The position numbers were made by a program, and so were the translations under genes. Below the pieces are notes generated by a model. That model made no database searches and was not told where the DNA came from. It saw only the letters and a program-made list of their open reading frames with translations. This document shows positions 24,760 to 33,616 of a stretch of 64,000 bases of DNA, in pieces. Each line of letters starts with the position of its first letter. Position 1 is the stretch's first letter. Source of the DNA: CAWALV01 sp963782965 (GTDB lineage Bacteria; Actinomycetota; Actinomycetes; Acidothermales; Acidothermaceae); assembly GCA_963782965.1 (NCBI GenBank), contig CAWALV010000006.1, positions 1,054,001 through 1,118,000 of the forward strand. Direction: 5' to 3'.

Positions 24760-25373
24760 TCCGGTACGGGCGCGTCCGGCTCCCGGATGACCAACGCGTG
24801 TTCGCGTCGACCATTCAGATACAGAAGTAGTTCGCTCGGCCGCCCCGACATCGTGACCTCGGTGCCACCCTCCTGGCCGGCCACGACTACGTGCCGCTCG
24901 CCCGTGTCGGTCCGGACCAGCACGGTGCGCGTCTTCTTTCGCCGCAGCGCGAACCGTGACAGCTGGAGGGTGCGCTTCCACACGGCGTCCTCGACATCGC
25001 GGCCGAGGTCACGCGGCTGCCAGCCGGGCTGTGCGCGGCGGACGTCTTCGTGGTGGACGAAGAACTCGACGCCGTTGATCGCCTCGTGCACCCGAGGCAA
25101 CCGGATCGGTGACCATCGCGGCGGCCCGGCACGCAGCCGCTCGACGAGGCGGGCGAAGTCGCCGTCGGCGATGGAGCGCTGCACCCGCGCCGTCCATCGT
25201 GCCCATCCGGGCACGAAGATTCCCGGCGCGGCATCCGGCCGCCCTTCGCGCAGCACGAGGTGGGCGGCCAGGTCGCTCGTCAGCCACCCTTCGCACAGCG
25301 TGGGTTGTCGGCCACCGACCTGCTCGAGCAGGTCGCACAGTGCGGCGCGTTCGGTCGGCTCGAGTTGCGTCAT
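24756..25373 (-). CDS. TIGR03085-type metal-binding protein of the DinB/maleylpyruvate isomerase fold
   Basis: 205 residues from ATG 25373. The N-terminus (TERAALCDLLEQVG, PTLCEGWLTSDLAAHLVLRE) and the later INGVEFFVHHEDVRRAQPGW show histidines of the mycothiol-dependent DinB-like fold. Members of this actinobacterial family bind a metal and probably use mycothiol, but the reaction is not known. The start overlaps the PAP2 gene stop (ATGA), so they form a two-gene operon. Confidence 0.82.
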   Translation of the reverse strand: MTQLEPTERAALCDLLEQVGGRQPTLCEGWLTSDLAAHLVLREGRPDAAPGIFVPGWARWTARVQRSIADGDFARLVERLRAGPPRWSPIRLPRVHEAINGVEFFVHHEDVRRAQPGWQPRDLGRDVEDAVWKRTLQLSRFALRRKKTRTVLVRTDTGERHVVVAGQEGGTEVTMSGRPSELLLYLNGRREHALVIREPDAPVPD

Positions 25374-26011
25374 CTGCGAAGCCGCCGGTGCGCCGCGGCC
25401 CAGTCGATGAGCATGGCGGCAGAGAGCACGACGGCGACAGCGACGCACGCGCCACCGAGAATGTCGGTCGCGTAGTGGTATCCGGCGCCGACGAGGGCGG
25501 TGGCGACCGCGCCCGCGCCCGCCAGTGCCACCGCGCAGATCACCCAGCGCGCCGGTAGTGGCCAGGGTGGATGCTGCGGGCCGAGCATCGCGACCGCGAC
25601 GACGATCGCCAGCGCCACGACGCCCGTCGTGTGCCCGCTCGGAAACGACAGCGACTCGCGGATGTGGCGTCCGATGAGCGGCTTGAGGACGTACTCGGAG
25701 AGGATCGCGGCCGCAGCGGGACCCGCCGCGGCAAGCAGGGCGAGCCGCGGCTTCCTCAAGACGAGGAACGCCACGACCAAGCAGATGCCGAGGAACACCA
25801 CGACCGCCGGGTCGCCCACGGTGATCAGCCGACGCAGGGTCAGCAGGTGCTCGTGCAGGTGTGCTTGCAGCCGGTTGTCGATCGCCGTGTCGAGCCGGCC
25901 TGCCCGCCGGTTTCCGGCGTAGTGGAAACCGAGGATCGCGACGCCGACCGCGGCCGCCGCGACGAGGAGCCCAGCCTCGGCGCGCCGGGAGAGGAGCGGT
26001 TGGCCGGTCAC
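25370..26011 (-). CDS. PAP2-superfamily membrane phosphatase
   Basis: 213 residues with six hydrophobic helices. The three phosphatase motifs are seen: KPLIGRHIR (motif 1, lacking the usual proline), SFPSGHTTG (motif 2) and GAGYHYATDILGG (motif 3). It probably dephosphorylates undecaprenyl pyrophosphate or phosphatidate-like lipids outside the membrane. GTG 26011 is the start, with only a weak Shine-Dalgarno. Its stop overlaps the start of the downstream gene. Confidence 0.9.
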   Translation of the reverse strand: MTGQPLLSRRAEAGLLVAAAAVGVAILGFHYAGNRRAGRLDTAIDNRLQAHLHEHLLTLRRLITVGDPAVVVFLGICLVVAFLVLRKPRLALLAAAGPAAAAILSEYVLKPLIGRHIRESLSFPSGHTTGVVALAIVVAVAMLGPQHPPWPLPARWVICAVALAGAGAVATALVGAGYHYATDILGGACVAVAVVLSAAMLIDWAAAHRRLRR

Positions 26012-26097
26012 TCTTCGAGTCTAGGAGAGTCGAGTTTGCGGTACCGGGACTTGCGTCATTGCCCGCCAACGCATCTTTGTCGTACTACGGTTGGTCC

Positions 26098-27114
26098 GTG
26101 TCAGTGACCCCCGCACCGGCGGTGCCGGATCACGATGTCGACCTGCTGATCGTCGGAGCCGGGCCTGCGGGCCTCTACGCCGCGTATTACGCGGGCTTTC
26201 GTGCGCTTTCCGTCGCCGTCGTCGATTCCCTCACCGAGCCCGGTGGCCAACTCGCCGCTCTCTACCCCGAAAAGCTCATCTTCGACGTCGGCGGCATCCC
26301 GTCGATCCTCGGTCGAGAGCTCGCCGCCGATCTGTACAAGCAGGCGCAGACCTACAACGCGACGTTCCTGTTCGGGCAGAGCGCCCAGCAGCTGACCAGG
26401 CTCGAGGACGACACCCTGCTGATCGTCACCGACTCCGGACTGCACATTCACGCCAAGGCGGTGCTGGTCACGGCGGGCATCGGCATCTTCACGCCGCGTC
26501 CGCTGCCGGTCGGGCAGGAGTACGAAGGTCACGGTGTTCGCTACTTCGTTCCCGACCCATCGGCGCTGGCCGATCGACGCGTGCTGGTCGTCGGCGGCGG
26601 CGACAGTGCGGTCGACTACGCGCTGATGCTGGAGAAGGTTGCGGCCTCCGTCACGCTGATCCACCGGCGCAACGCATTCCGGGCACACGAGGCTTCGGTG
26701 GAGCAGCTCAAGGCGTCGTCCGTTCGCGTCTTGACGCCCTACCAGGTGAGTGCCATCGAAGGCGACGGGCACGTGACCGCGGTCGAAGTCACCGACCACG
26801 ACACCGGCGCCAAGGAGGTGCTGGACGTCGACGAGGTGGTCGCGGCGCTGGGTTTCGTGGCCGACCTCGGGCCATTGACTGACTGGGGCATGACGCTCCA
26901 GCAGCGGCACATCGTCGTCGACACGACCATGGCCACGAACGTGCCGCGCATTTACGCGGCCGGCGACATCACCGAGTATCCGGGCAAAGTGCGGCTCATC
27001 TCCGTCGGTCTCGGCGAGGCTGCGACGGCCATCAACAACGCGGCGGTAGCGATCGACCCGTCGCGCAAGCTGTTTCCCGGGCACTCCTCCGACCCCAGCA
27101 AGGCGCCGAGCTGA
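26098..27114 (+). CDS. Ferredoxin/flavodoxin--NADP+ reductase, thioredoxin-reductase-like type
   Basis: 338 residues from GTG 26098. FAD-binding LLIVGAGPAGLYAAYYAG at the N-terminus, TEPGGQLAALYPEK, the NADPH-binding VVGGGDSAVDYAL and the FAD motif YAAGDITEYPGKVRLISVGLGEA are all those of the YumC-type reductase. The redox-active CxxC of thioredoxin reductase is absent, as expected. It would move electrons between NADPH and ferredoxin. It is a single gene with its own upstream gap of about 85 bp. Confidence 0.9.
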   Translation: MSVTPAPAVPDHDVDLLIVGAGPAGLYAAYYAGFRALSVAVVDSLTEPGGQLAALYPEKLIFDVGGIPSILGRELAADLYKQAQTYNATFLFGQSAQQLTRLEDDTLLIVTDSGLHIHAKAVLVTAGIGIFTPRPLPVGQEYEGHGVRYFVPDPSALADRRVLVVGGGDSAVDYALMLEKVAASVTLIHRRNAFRAHEASVEQLKASSVRVLTPYQVSAIEGDGHVTAVEVTDHDTGAKEVLDVDEVVAALGFVADLGPLTDWGMTLQQRHIVVDTTMATNVPRIYAAGDITEYPGKVRLISVGLGEAATAINNAAVAIDPSRKLFPGHSSDPSKAPS

Positions 27115-27226
27115 CGGAGCTCGCGGCAGATTTCGGCGTCACGCTGAGTAATCGCGCGTAAGGGTAGCGTCACTGACCTTCTTGGCTTATTGAGTTGCTC
27201 TGAGCGCTGCGGGCAAGATCGCGTCT

Positions 27227-28324
27227 ATGACTCCGAGATCGCACGCGCGTCCGGCAATCGCCGTTTTCGCTTCGCTCGGGGTCGTCGCGTCGATCGTGGC
27301 ACCCGCGGCTGCCGCGAGCGCTACGCAGCTGCACCTACGGCCCGCCGTCCAGGCGGCCATCGTCGAGGACGCCGACTGGCTGCTGCAGGGCGAGCTCCCC
27401 GATGGCGCGATCGCCTGGTACGTCGACCGGCAGCACATCTCGCCCTACCTCGCCAACTACGCGGCGATCGGGCTCGCGGAGGCGGCGAAGCAGACCGGCG
27501 ACTCGGCGTATTCGGCGGCCGCGTGGTCCTGGCTGGACTGGTATGCCGCGCATGAGGACGCCAACGGCTTCGTCACCGACTACAACGTCGACGCATCCGG
27601 GGTCGAGACCTCGACCGGAGACGAGGATTCGACCGACGCCTACGCCGGGACCTTCCTCTCCGCCGTCCGCGCCGCATATGTCGTCGATCCGAATGCGGAG
27701 CGGCTTGCCGCGCTGCACGGGGGAATCGTGGGTGCGGTCGACGCCATCGAAGCGACGCAGGACACCGACGGCCTCACCTGGGCCAAGCCCGCGTGGCACG
27801 TGAAGTACCTGATGGACCAGTCCGAGACATACGCCGGGCTGCGCAGCGCCTCCGACCTGGCGGCGGCACTGGGTGACCGCGCGCTGGCGAACAGCGCGAG
27901 TCTCGACGCAACTCAGATGTCGCACGGCATCGCCGGCCTGTGGAACCCGTCGACCGGTAGCTACGACTGGGCGCGCCACGACGACGGCGCCCAGCAACCG
28001 ACCGACTGGAACGTGCTCTACCCCGATGCGATGGAGCAGGCCTGGGTCGCGGGCACGACCGCGGTGCCACGCTCACGCGCGACGGCGCTCATCGACGCCG
28101 TCCGAACCGACCATCCCGAGTGGAGTTCACCGGACGTCGCGGGCTACTGGCCGGTTGCCGGCTGGGCGCTGTTGCGTACCGGGCAGCGGACGGCGGCGGC
28201 CTCGGCGGCGGAGACGATTCGGGCCGGCATGCTCGCCGCCGGTCGATCCTGGCCCTTCACCACCGGAGTGGCCGGGCAGCTGATCGTGCTGGAAAGCGGC
28301 GACACGAGCCTGATCACGCCGTAA
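27227..28324 (+). CDS. Secreted protein with an alpha/alpha toroid-like fold
   Basis: 365 residues with a signal peptide (hydrophobic AIAVFASLGVVASIVAPAAAASA). The mature part shows repeated helical pairs with aromatic motifs, including AWSWLDWYAAHED, ADWLLQG, DEDSTDAYAGTFL and AGYWPVAGWALLRTG. This pattern resembles six-hairpin glycosidase-type barrels, although no catalytic pair can be assigned. A role in polysaccharide metabolism is a guess from shape only. Confidence 0.6.
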   Translation: MTPRSHARPAIAVFASLGVVASIVAPAAAASATQLHLRPAVQAAIVEDADWLLQGELPDGAIAWYVDRQHISPYLANYAAIGLAEAAKQTGDSAYSAAAWSWLDWYAAHEDANGFVTDYNVDASGVETSTGDEDSTDAYAGTFLSAVRAAYVVDPNAERLAALHGGIVGAVDAIEATQDTDGLTWAKPAWHVKYLMDQSETYAGLRSASDLAAALGDRALANSASLDATQMSHGIAGLWNPSTGSYDWARHDDGAQQPTDWNVLYPDAMEQAWVAGTTAVPRSRATALIDAVRTDHPEWSSPDVAGYWPVAGWALLRTGQRTAAASAAETIRAGMLAAGRSWPFTTGVAGQLIVLESGDTSLITP

Positions 28325-28433
28325 CGCTGGCATCAGCGGCCCCTCTGGGGCACAATGACCACACCACCGCGGGCAACCTGACACGTGAGGACGCTGGGGA
28401 AGGCGCACCTCGTTCGGGTCGTGGAGGTCTGTG

Positions 28434-28913
28434 GTGAGTACGTGTGGCGTGTTGTACGTCCACTCGGTAACGCCTGCTGTCGTACCCCACGTCGAGTGGG
28501 CCGTCGCGGGCGCTCTTGGCGTACCCGTACACATCGACTGGCAGCCGCAACCTGCTGCCCCGGGGCAGCTGCGCGCGGAGTGCGCGTGGGCCGGCTCGCC
28601 CGGTGGTGCCGGCCGCCTCGCGTCCATGCTGCGCGGTTGGCCACTTCGCTTCGAGGTCACCGAGGACCCAAGCCCCGGGGCGGACGGCGAGCGCTACGCG
28701 TTCACCCCGACCCTCGGGCTCTATCACGCCATGACGAGTGCGAACGGCGACCTCGTCGTCCCGGAGAACCGGCTGCGCCAACTCCTCGACTCCGGCGACG
28801 ACGCCGCGGTCGGTGTCGACCGCCTGCTCGGTGGCCCGTGGGACGCCGAACTCGAGCCGTTCCGGCACGCCGGCGATGGCGCGCCCGTCCGCTGGTTGCA
28901 CCAAGTCGTCTAA
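28434..28913 (+). CDS. DUF3145 family protein
   Basis: About 159 residues beginning STCGVLYVHSVTPAVVPHVE, with WPLRFEVTEDPSPG and the final PVRWLHQVV typical of this actinobacterial family of unknown function. GGAGG at 28423-28427 favours GTG 28434 over GTG 28431. DUF3145 genes are commonly near the fab operon in streptomycetes, and here the fab operon lies next door on the other strand, supporting the identification. Confidence 0.8.
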   Translation: MSTCGVLYVHSVTPAVVPHVEWAVAGALGVPVHIDWQPQPAAPGQLRAECAWAGSPGGAGRLASMLRGWPLRFEVTEDPSPGADGERYAFTPTLGLYHAMTSANGDLVVPENRLRQLLDSGDDAAVGVDRLLGGPWDAELEPFRHAGDGAPVRWLHQVV

Positions 28914-28940
28914 GCCCAGCCGGTCGCGCGCATCGCGGAA

Positions 28941-31883
28941 CTAGCCGGCAGTGCGTCGCACGCTGAGGATGGCGATGTCGTCGTGGGCCCCGTCGGGAAC
29001 CATCTTGGAGATCAGGTGATCGAGCAGGTCCTCCAGCGCGCTGCCCGGCACGACCGCCTCGCGCAGACGTGAGAGGCCCACGTCGAGCGATTCGCCGCGT
29101 CGTTCGATCAGGCCGTCGGTATAGGCGAGCAACGTGGCGCCGAGGGGCATCGAATGGTGGGCAAGGGGGTAACTCTCGCCGACCCCGAGTGGGGGGCCGG
29201 CCTCCGTGGTGAGGAAACGACGTTCGTCGCCGACGATCAGCAGCGGCTCTGGGTGCCCGGCGTTGGCCACCACCAGGTCACCGGTTCGGGTGTCGAGCGT
29301 CCAACAGATCATGGTCGCGAACCGCTCGTCGTGCGTGGCGGACGCCAGCCGGCTGACCTTTGCCAACACCTGATCCGGCATGGCGCCGTCGCCGACGTAA
29401 GCCCGGACGGCGTTGCGCATCGCCGACATCAAAACCGCGGCATCGAGGCCGCGACCCGAGACGTCGCCGACCGCAAACAGATAGCGGTGCTCGTCGATGC
29501 TGATGACGTCGTACCAGTCGCCGCCCACCTCGATGCCGGCGGTGCCGGCCAGATAGCGGACGGCGACGTCGATGCCGGGCGTGGCAGGTAGCCGCTGCGG
29601 GAGCAGGGATCGTTGGAGGGTTTCCGTGACGCCGCGCTGTGCTCGGTACAGGGCCCGGAGTTCGACCGTCAGCGCTTGAGCGCTGAGGTGGCGGCGTGTC
29701 AACCGCTCGGCGAAACCGGCCGCGATGAAGGTGAGCAGGACGCCGATCGCGGCGATGCCCCAGGGGAGGTCCGCCGCGGCATTGCCTTCTATCGGGACGC
29801 GCGGCGCGGCGACGAGCGTCAGTGTCTGGTCGGCGAAGACGACCGAGGTCGAGCTGACCGTGCCGCGAAGCGGCAGCCGGGCGGCGTTGGTCTCGACGAG
29901 CGTCGAGGGGTCCTGGGTCTTACCGAAGTACAAGGCGAATTGCAGGTCTCCGACGGGAGAGGTCGACGGTACCGAGACTCGCCTGTTCGCCGGCAACACC
30001 TGCTCGGCGTAGGCGACGAACGTGCCGGCGGGCCCGGTCGCCGCCACCGCGTAGCCGAAGCGCTGGTCTTTCGGCGTGGTGATCCACGTGAGCGAAGCCC
30101 CGGGATGCTGCGTCGACGACTGGAGCAGCTTGGTGAGTTGCGGCGATGAGGGTTGCAGTAACGTCGGCTTCCCGACCGAGATCAACAGTCGCGGGCGTTC
30201 GCCGTCGACCGCGAACAGCTGAGCGCCGGCGAACGGACCCTTCGGAGCAAGCGAGCCCGTCATGTCGGCACCGAACCGGCCCGTGTTCGCGCCGCCCGCT
30301 GTCAAGTTCAGTGCGGCGTTGAGGCGCCGCTCGACGTCGACGGGTGCGACGGCCAGCGCCGCACCGGTCAGTTGTGTCTGCAAGGCAGTGAGGTGCCGTT
30401 CGTTGTGGAGATACGTCAACCGCCAGGCCGCCGTGAGGCCGGCCGTGACGAGCAGCCCGACGACGGCAACCGCGATGGCTTGACCGCCGGGCCGCCAGTG
30501 GCGGCCGCCCGGGTGCGCCTTGGCGGCCCTGTTGTCGCCCAGCTGTGAAACGTCTGACCCAGTGCGCGATGTGGCGCGGTGCAAGGCACCTGCGACCGAG
30601 TCGGCGAGTGCTTCGACGAAGGCGAGTTGGTCGGCGGGGGTGTCCGAGGTCGCGCCGAACGCGACCCCCAAGGCGCCGAGGGGTCGACCGTTGGCCAGCA
30701 AGGGGACGATGTGGAGGCTCCGCTCACCCTGGTACTGACCGTACAGCTGAGGGATCTCGTCGTAGATGCGCGCCAGATTGGGATAGGAGATCGCGGTGCG
30801 GGTCCGCACCGCCACCGCTCCAGGCAGGTCGTCGTCGAGGGAGATCTCGTCGTAGGCGTCGAGCTGACCCGCTCCGCTGTACCAGGCTGCCGACCGAAGC
30901 GTCCGGCCGTCACTGAGCAGGTAGACCCGGGCCGCCTCGATACCTGGAACTCGCGCCGCCACATCGACGGCCTTGGCGGCGATCTCCTGAGCAAGAAGCG
31001 GTGCTGCCATCTGGTGGTTCAGCTCTTGTAACAACCGCAGCCGCGTGCTCGCCTCGTCGAGGTTGGCGAGACGGTTTACTTCGGCGGCGAGCACCTGCGT
31101 GAACGGCTCGGCGGTCGGTGGCGGTTCGCCGCGAGCGACAGCAGGCAGTTGGTCGACGAGCGCCTGCACGTACCAGCGACGAAACGCCTGATGCGCGTGC
31201 GGCGGCGCGATGGTGAGGATCCGAGCAGCGCGCGCGTATACGTCGACGCGGTCGAGCGCAGCGAGGTAGCGCTCGCCCGCTTCCACGGCGCTCAACGGGA
31301 GGTGAAGCACCAAGTCGGTGAGCGGTTCGCCACGGGCCGCCGCACCGATGGCCTGCCGCTTGATCTCCGCGCGCGCTTCGGCGAAGTCGTGAGTGACGCT
31401 GTCCACCAGACCTGCCAGTGCGAGCGGCAGGCGCCTCCCACCGGCCGCCTCCTCCGCACGCATCAGGATGAATTCCCGGACGACGTCGTCGATGTGCGCC
31501 TTCGCGGCAAGCAGGAGATCGGTCGGCACCGCACCGAGCCGGACGGTGTAACGCTGCTCGACCGAGTCGTCGTCCACCCACAGCGCGAGCAAGGCATCAA
31601 GGTCGGGCGCGACGGCCGGCTGCTTGCCTGCCGATTCGCTCAGCTCCGCCCACACGACCTTTCCGCCGCCGCGTCGCGGCTGCACCCCCCATGCGGTAGT
31701 CAGCGTCGCAACGAGTTGCATGCCGCGCCCGGTCATCGCCTCGGTGTTCTGCCTCGTCAGCACGGGAAGAGAACGGCCCGCGTCTTCGACCTCGATCCGA
31801 AGCCGGTGAGGCGAAGGGCTGATGCGAACGGTGATCGGAGGTTCTCCGTGCAACGCGGCATTGGTCACCAGTTCGGTCACCAC
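28941..31883 (-). CDS. HATPase-GAF-membrane sensor-PP2C phosphatase (RsbW/RsbU-like switch protein)
   Basis: At least 980 residues. In order: an RsbW-like histidine-kinase-type ATPase (ELVTNAALH, EVEDAGRSLP, GRGMQLVATL), a helical region, a GAF domain (about 265-430), a transmembrane helix (about 455), an extracytoplasmic sensor of about 200 residues, a second helix (about 695) and a SpoIIE/PP2C phosphatase (GGDWYDVI, GDVSGRGLDA, YTDGLIERRG, HDDIAILSV). It combines the kinase and phosphatase sides of sigma-factor partner switching. The true N-terminus extends to about 32000: homology continues upstream (LVLRGEPDAVPRARRFASSV) but no ATG, GTG or TTG is in frame. GTG 31883 is the nearest legal start. 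Confidence 0.85.
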   Translation of the reverse strand: MVTELVTNAALHGEPPITVRISPSPHRLRIEVEDAGRSLPVLTRQNTEAMTGRGMQLVATLTTAWGVQPRRGGGKVVWAELSESAGKQPAVAPDLDALLALWVDDDSVEQRYTVRLGAVPTDLLLAAKAHIDDVVREFILMRAEEAAGGRRLPLALAGLVDSVTHDFAEARAEIKRQAIGAAARGEPLTDLVLHLPLSAVEAGERYLAALDRVDVYARAARILTIAPPHAHQAFRRWYVQALVDQLPAVARGEPPPTAEPFTQVLAAEVNRLANLDEASTRLRLLQELNHQMAAPLLAQEIAAKAVDVAARVPGIEAARVYLLSDGRTLRSAAWYSGAGQLDAYDEISLDDDLPGAVAVRTRTAISYPNLARIYDEIPQLYGQYQGERSLHIVPLLANGRPLGALGVAFGATSDTPADQLAFVEALADSVAGALHRATSRTGSDVSQLGDNRAAKAHPGGRHWRPGGQAIAVAVVGLLVTAGLTAAWRLTYLHNERHLTALQTQLTGAALAVAPVDVERRLNAALNLTAGGANTGRFGADMTGSLAPKGPFAGAQLFAVDGERPRLLISVGKPTLLQPSSPQLTKLLQSSTQHPGASLTWITTPKDQRFGYAVAATGPAGTFVAYAEQVLPANRRVSVPSTSPVGDLQFALYFGKTQDPSTLVETNAARLPLRGTVSSTSVVFADQTLTLVAAPRVPIEGNAAADLPWGIAAIGVLLTFIAAGFAERLTRRHLSAQALTVELRALYRAQRGVTETLQRSLLPQRLPATPGIDVAVRYLAGTAGIEVGGDWYDVISIDEHRYLFAVGDVSGRGLDAAVLMSAMRNAVRAYVGDGAMPDQVLAKVSRLASATHDERFATMICWTLDTRTGDLVVANAGHPEPLLIVGDERRFLTTEAGPPLGVGESYPLAHHSMPLGATLLAYTDGLIERRGESLDVGLSRLREAVVPGSALEDLLDHLISKMVPDGAHDDIAILSVRRTAG

Positions 31884-32198
31884 GAGCGCGGCGTCGTTCG
31901 CCAGCGTAGGCGGTACGTCGGTCAGGACGGACGACGCGAACCGACGTGCCCTGGGTACTGCGTCGGGCTCGCCGCGCAGGACAAGCTCTGTCGCCGTGGT
32001 GCACCTGCCTCCAACGTGGCGCCGCTCCAGCTCCGCGCGCCAACCGTTACCGCTGCCTCAGAAGTGTGCCATCTCCCGCCGGTGGCCAGCACGCGGGCGC
32101 GCGCCGGGTCTGCCGGTTTGGGCGCCGATGCGCAGAGAGGGCCGGTCACCCACCCAGGGACCGACCCTCTCTCCAACGAGACCGCTACGACGAAACGG

Positions 32199-33605
32199 CT
32201 ATAGCGGAATGTTGCCGTGCGCCCCCCGCGCCTGCGGCGCGGCGGAGATCGCCTCGACGATCGCGCTGCGCGTCTGGGCGGGTGATACCACGTCGTCGAC
32301 GACGCCGAGGGCCACCGCCTTGTCGATGCCGTTGGCCATTTTTTCGTGCTCGGCAGCAAGTTCCAGCTCCAGCGACGGGCGCAGGGCCTCACCCACTTCG
32401 GCGAGCTTGCGGCGGTGCAGGATGCGGACGGCGGCCACCGAGCCCATGACCGCGACCTCTGCGCCCGGCCAGGCGAGCACGCGGGTCGCCCCCAACGCGC
32501 GCGAGTTCATCGCGATGTACGCACCGCCGTACGCCTTGCGGGTGATGAGCGTGACTCGTGGCACCACGGCTTCGGCGAAGGCGTGCAGGAGTTTGGCGCC
32601 GCGGCGCACCACGCCGTCCCACTCCTGGCCCAGGCCGGGCAGGTAGCCGGGAACGTCGACCACGACGACGAGCGGGACGCCGAACGCGTCGCACATGCGC
32701 ACGAATCGCGATGCCTTCTCGGCCGAGGTGGCGTCGAGACAACCACCCAGCCGCAGTGGATTGTTGGCGATGACTCCGACCGTGCGGCCGCCCAGCCGGC
32801 CCAGCGTCGTGACGATGTTCGGCGCCCACTTCGCGTGCAGCTCGACACCGGGGGAGTCGAGCATGCCGTTCACCAGCGGGTGGACGTCGTAGGCGCGCTT
32901 CGCGCCGTCGGGCAGTAAGCCCTCGAGGTCGATGTCGACAAGCGGAGCATCGCCGAATTTCCCTTGGTTTCCAAGCAGATCCGCTAGCTCCCGGGCCCGC
33001 GCCAACGCGGTCTCGTCGGAGTCGGCGAGCAGATGGACGACGCCACTGCGGCGCCCGTGCACCTCGGCGCCGCCGAGGCGCTCCATGTCGACGTCCTCGC
33101 CGGTGACGCTGCGCACGACGTCGGGGCCCGTGACGAAGATGCGCCCGGCCGGCGCCATGATGACGATGTCGGTGAGCGCCGGACCGTACGCCGCGCCGCC
33201 GGCGGCGGGGCCGAGCACGACCGAAATCTGCGGCACCTTGCCCGAGGCCCGGGTCATCGCGGCGAACACCCGCCCGACGCCGTCCAGGCTTGCGGCGCCT
33301 TCGCGCAGCCGCGCGCCGCCGGAATGCCAGAGCCCCACGATCGGGGCACCGTCGGTGAGCGCTCGCTCGTATGCAGCGACGATGACCTCGCAGCCGGCGC
33401 TGCCCATCGCACCGCCCTGGATCGTCGGGTCGCTGGAGAAGGCGACCGCGTGCGTGCCGAGCATGGTGCCGACACCGGCGAGCACGCCGCTGTCGTCGGC
33501 CGGGGTGATCGCCTCGAACGTGCCTTCGTCGAAGAGCGCGCTCAGCCGTGCGGTCGGCGACCGGGGGTCGGTTGCTTGCGTGGCGTCCGTCGTTGCTGTG
33601 GTCAC
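32199..33605 (-). CDS. accD: Acyl-CoA carboxylase beta (carboxyltransferase) subunit
   Basis: 468 residues of the biotin-dependent carboxyltransferase family. Typical motifs are GGAMGSAGCEV, GLWHSGGARLREG, PAAGGAAYGPAL and VPGYLPGLGQEWDGVVRRGAKLL. It transfers CO2 from carboxybiotin to acetyl-CoA or propionyl-CoA. Position directly after fabF (11 bp) indicates that it supplies malonyl-CoA for fatty acid synthesis, as in actinomycete fas clusters. GTG 33605 is used. It ends the fab transcription unit before the sensor-phosphatase gene. Confidence 0.92.
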   Translation of the reverse strand: MTTATTDATQATDPRSPTARLSALFDEGTFEAITPADDSGVLAGVGTMLGTHAVAFSSDPTIQGGAMGSAGCEVIVAAYERALTDGAPIVGLWHSGGARLREGAASLDGVGRVFAAMTRASGKVPQISVVLGPAAGGAAYGPALTDIVIMAPAGRIFVTGPDVVRSVTGEDVDMERLGGAEVHGRRSGVVHLLADSDETALARARELADLLGNQGKFGDAPLVDIDLEGLLPDGAKRAYDVHPLVNGMLDSPGVELHAKWAPNIVTTLGRLGGRTVGVIANNPLRLGGCLDATSAEKASRFVRMCDAFGVPLVVVVDVPGYLPGLGQEWDGVVRRGAKLLHAFAEAVVPRVTLITRKAYGGAYIAMNSRALGATRVLAWPGAEVAVMGSVAAVRILHRRKLAEVGEALRPSLELELAAEHEKMANGIDKAVALGVVDDVVSPAQTRSAIVEAISAAPQARGAHGNIPL

Positions 33606-33616
33606 GAGAATGCCTT

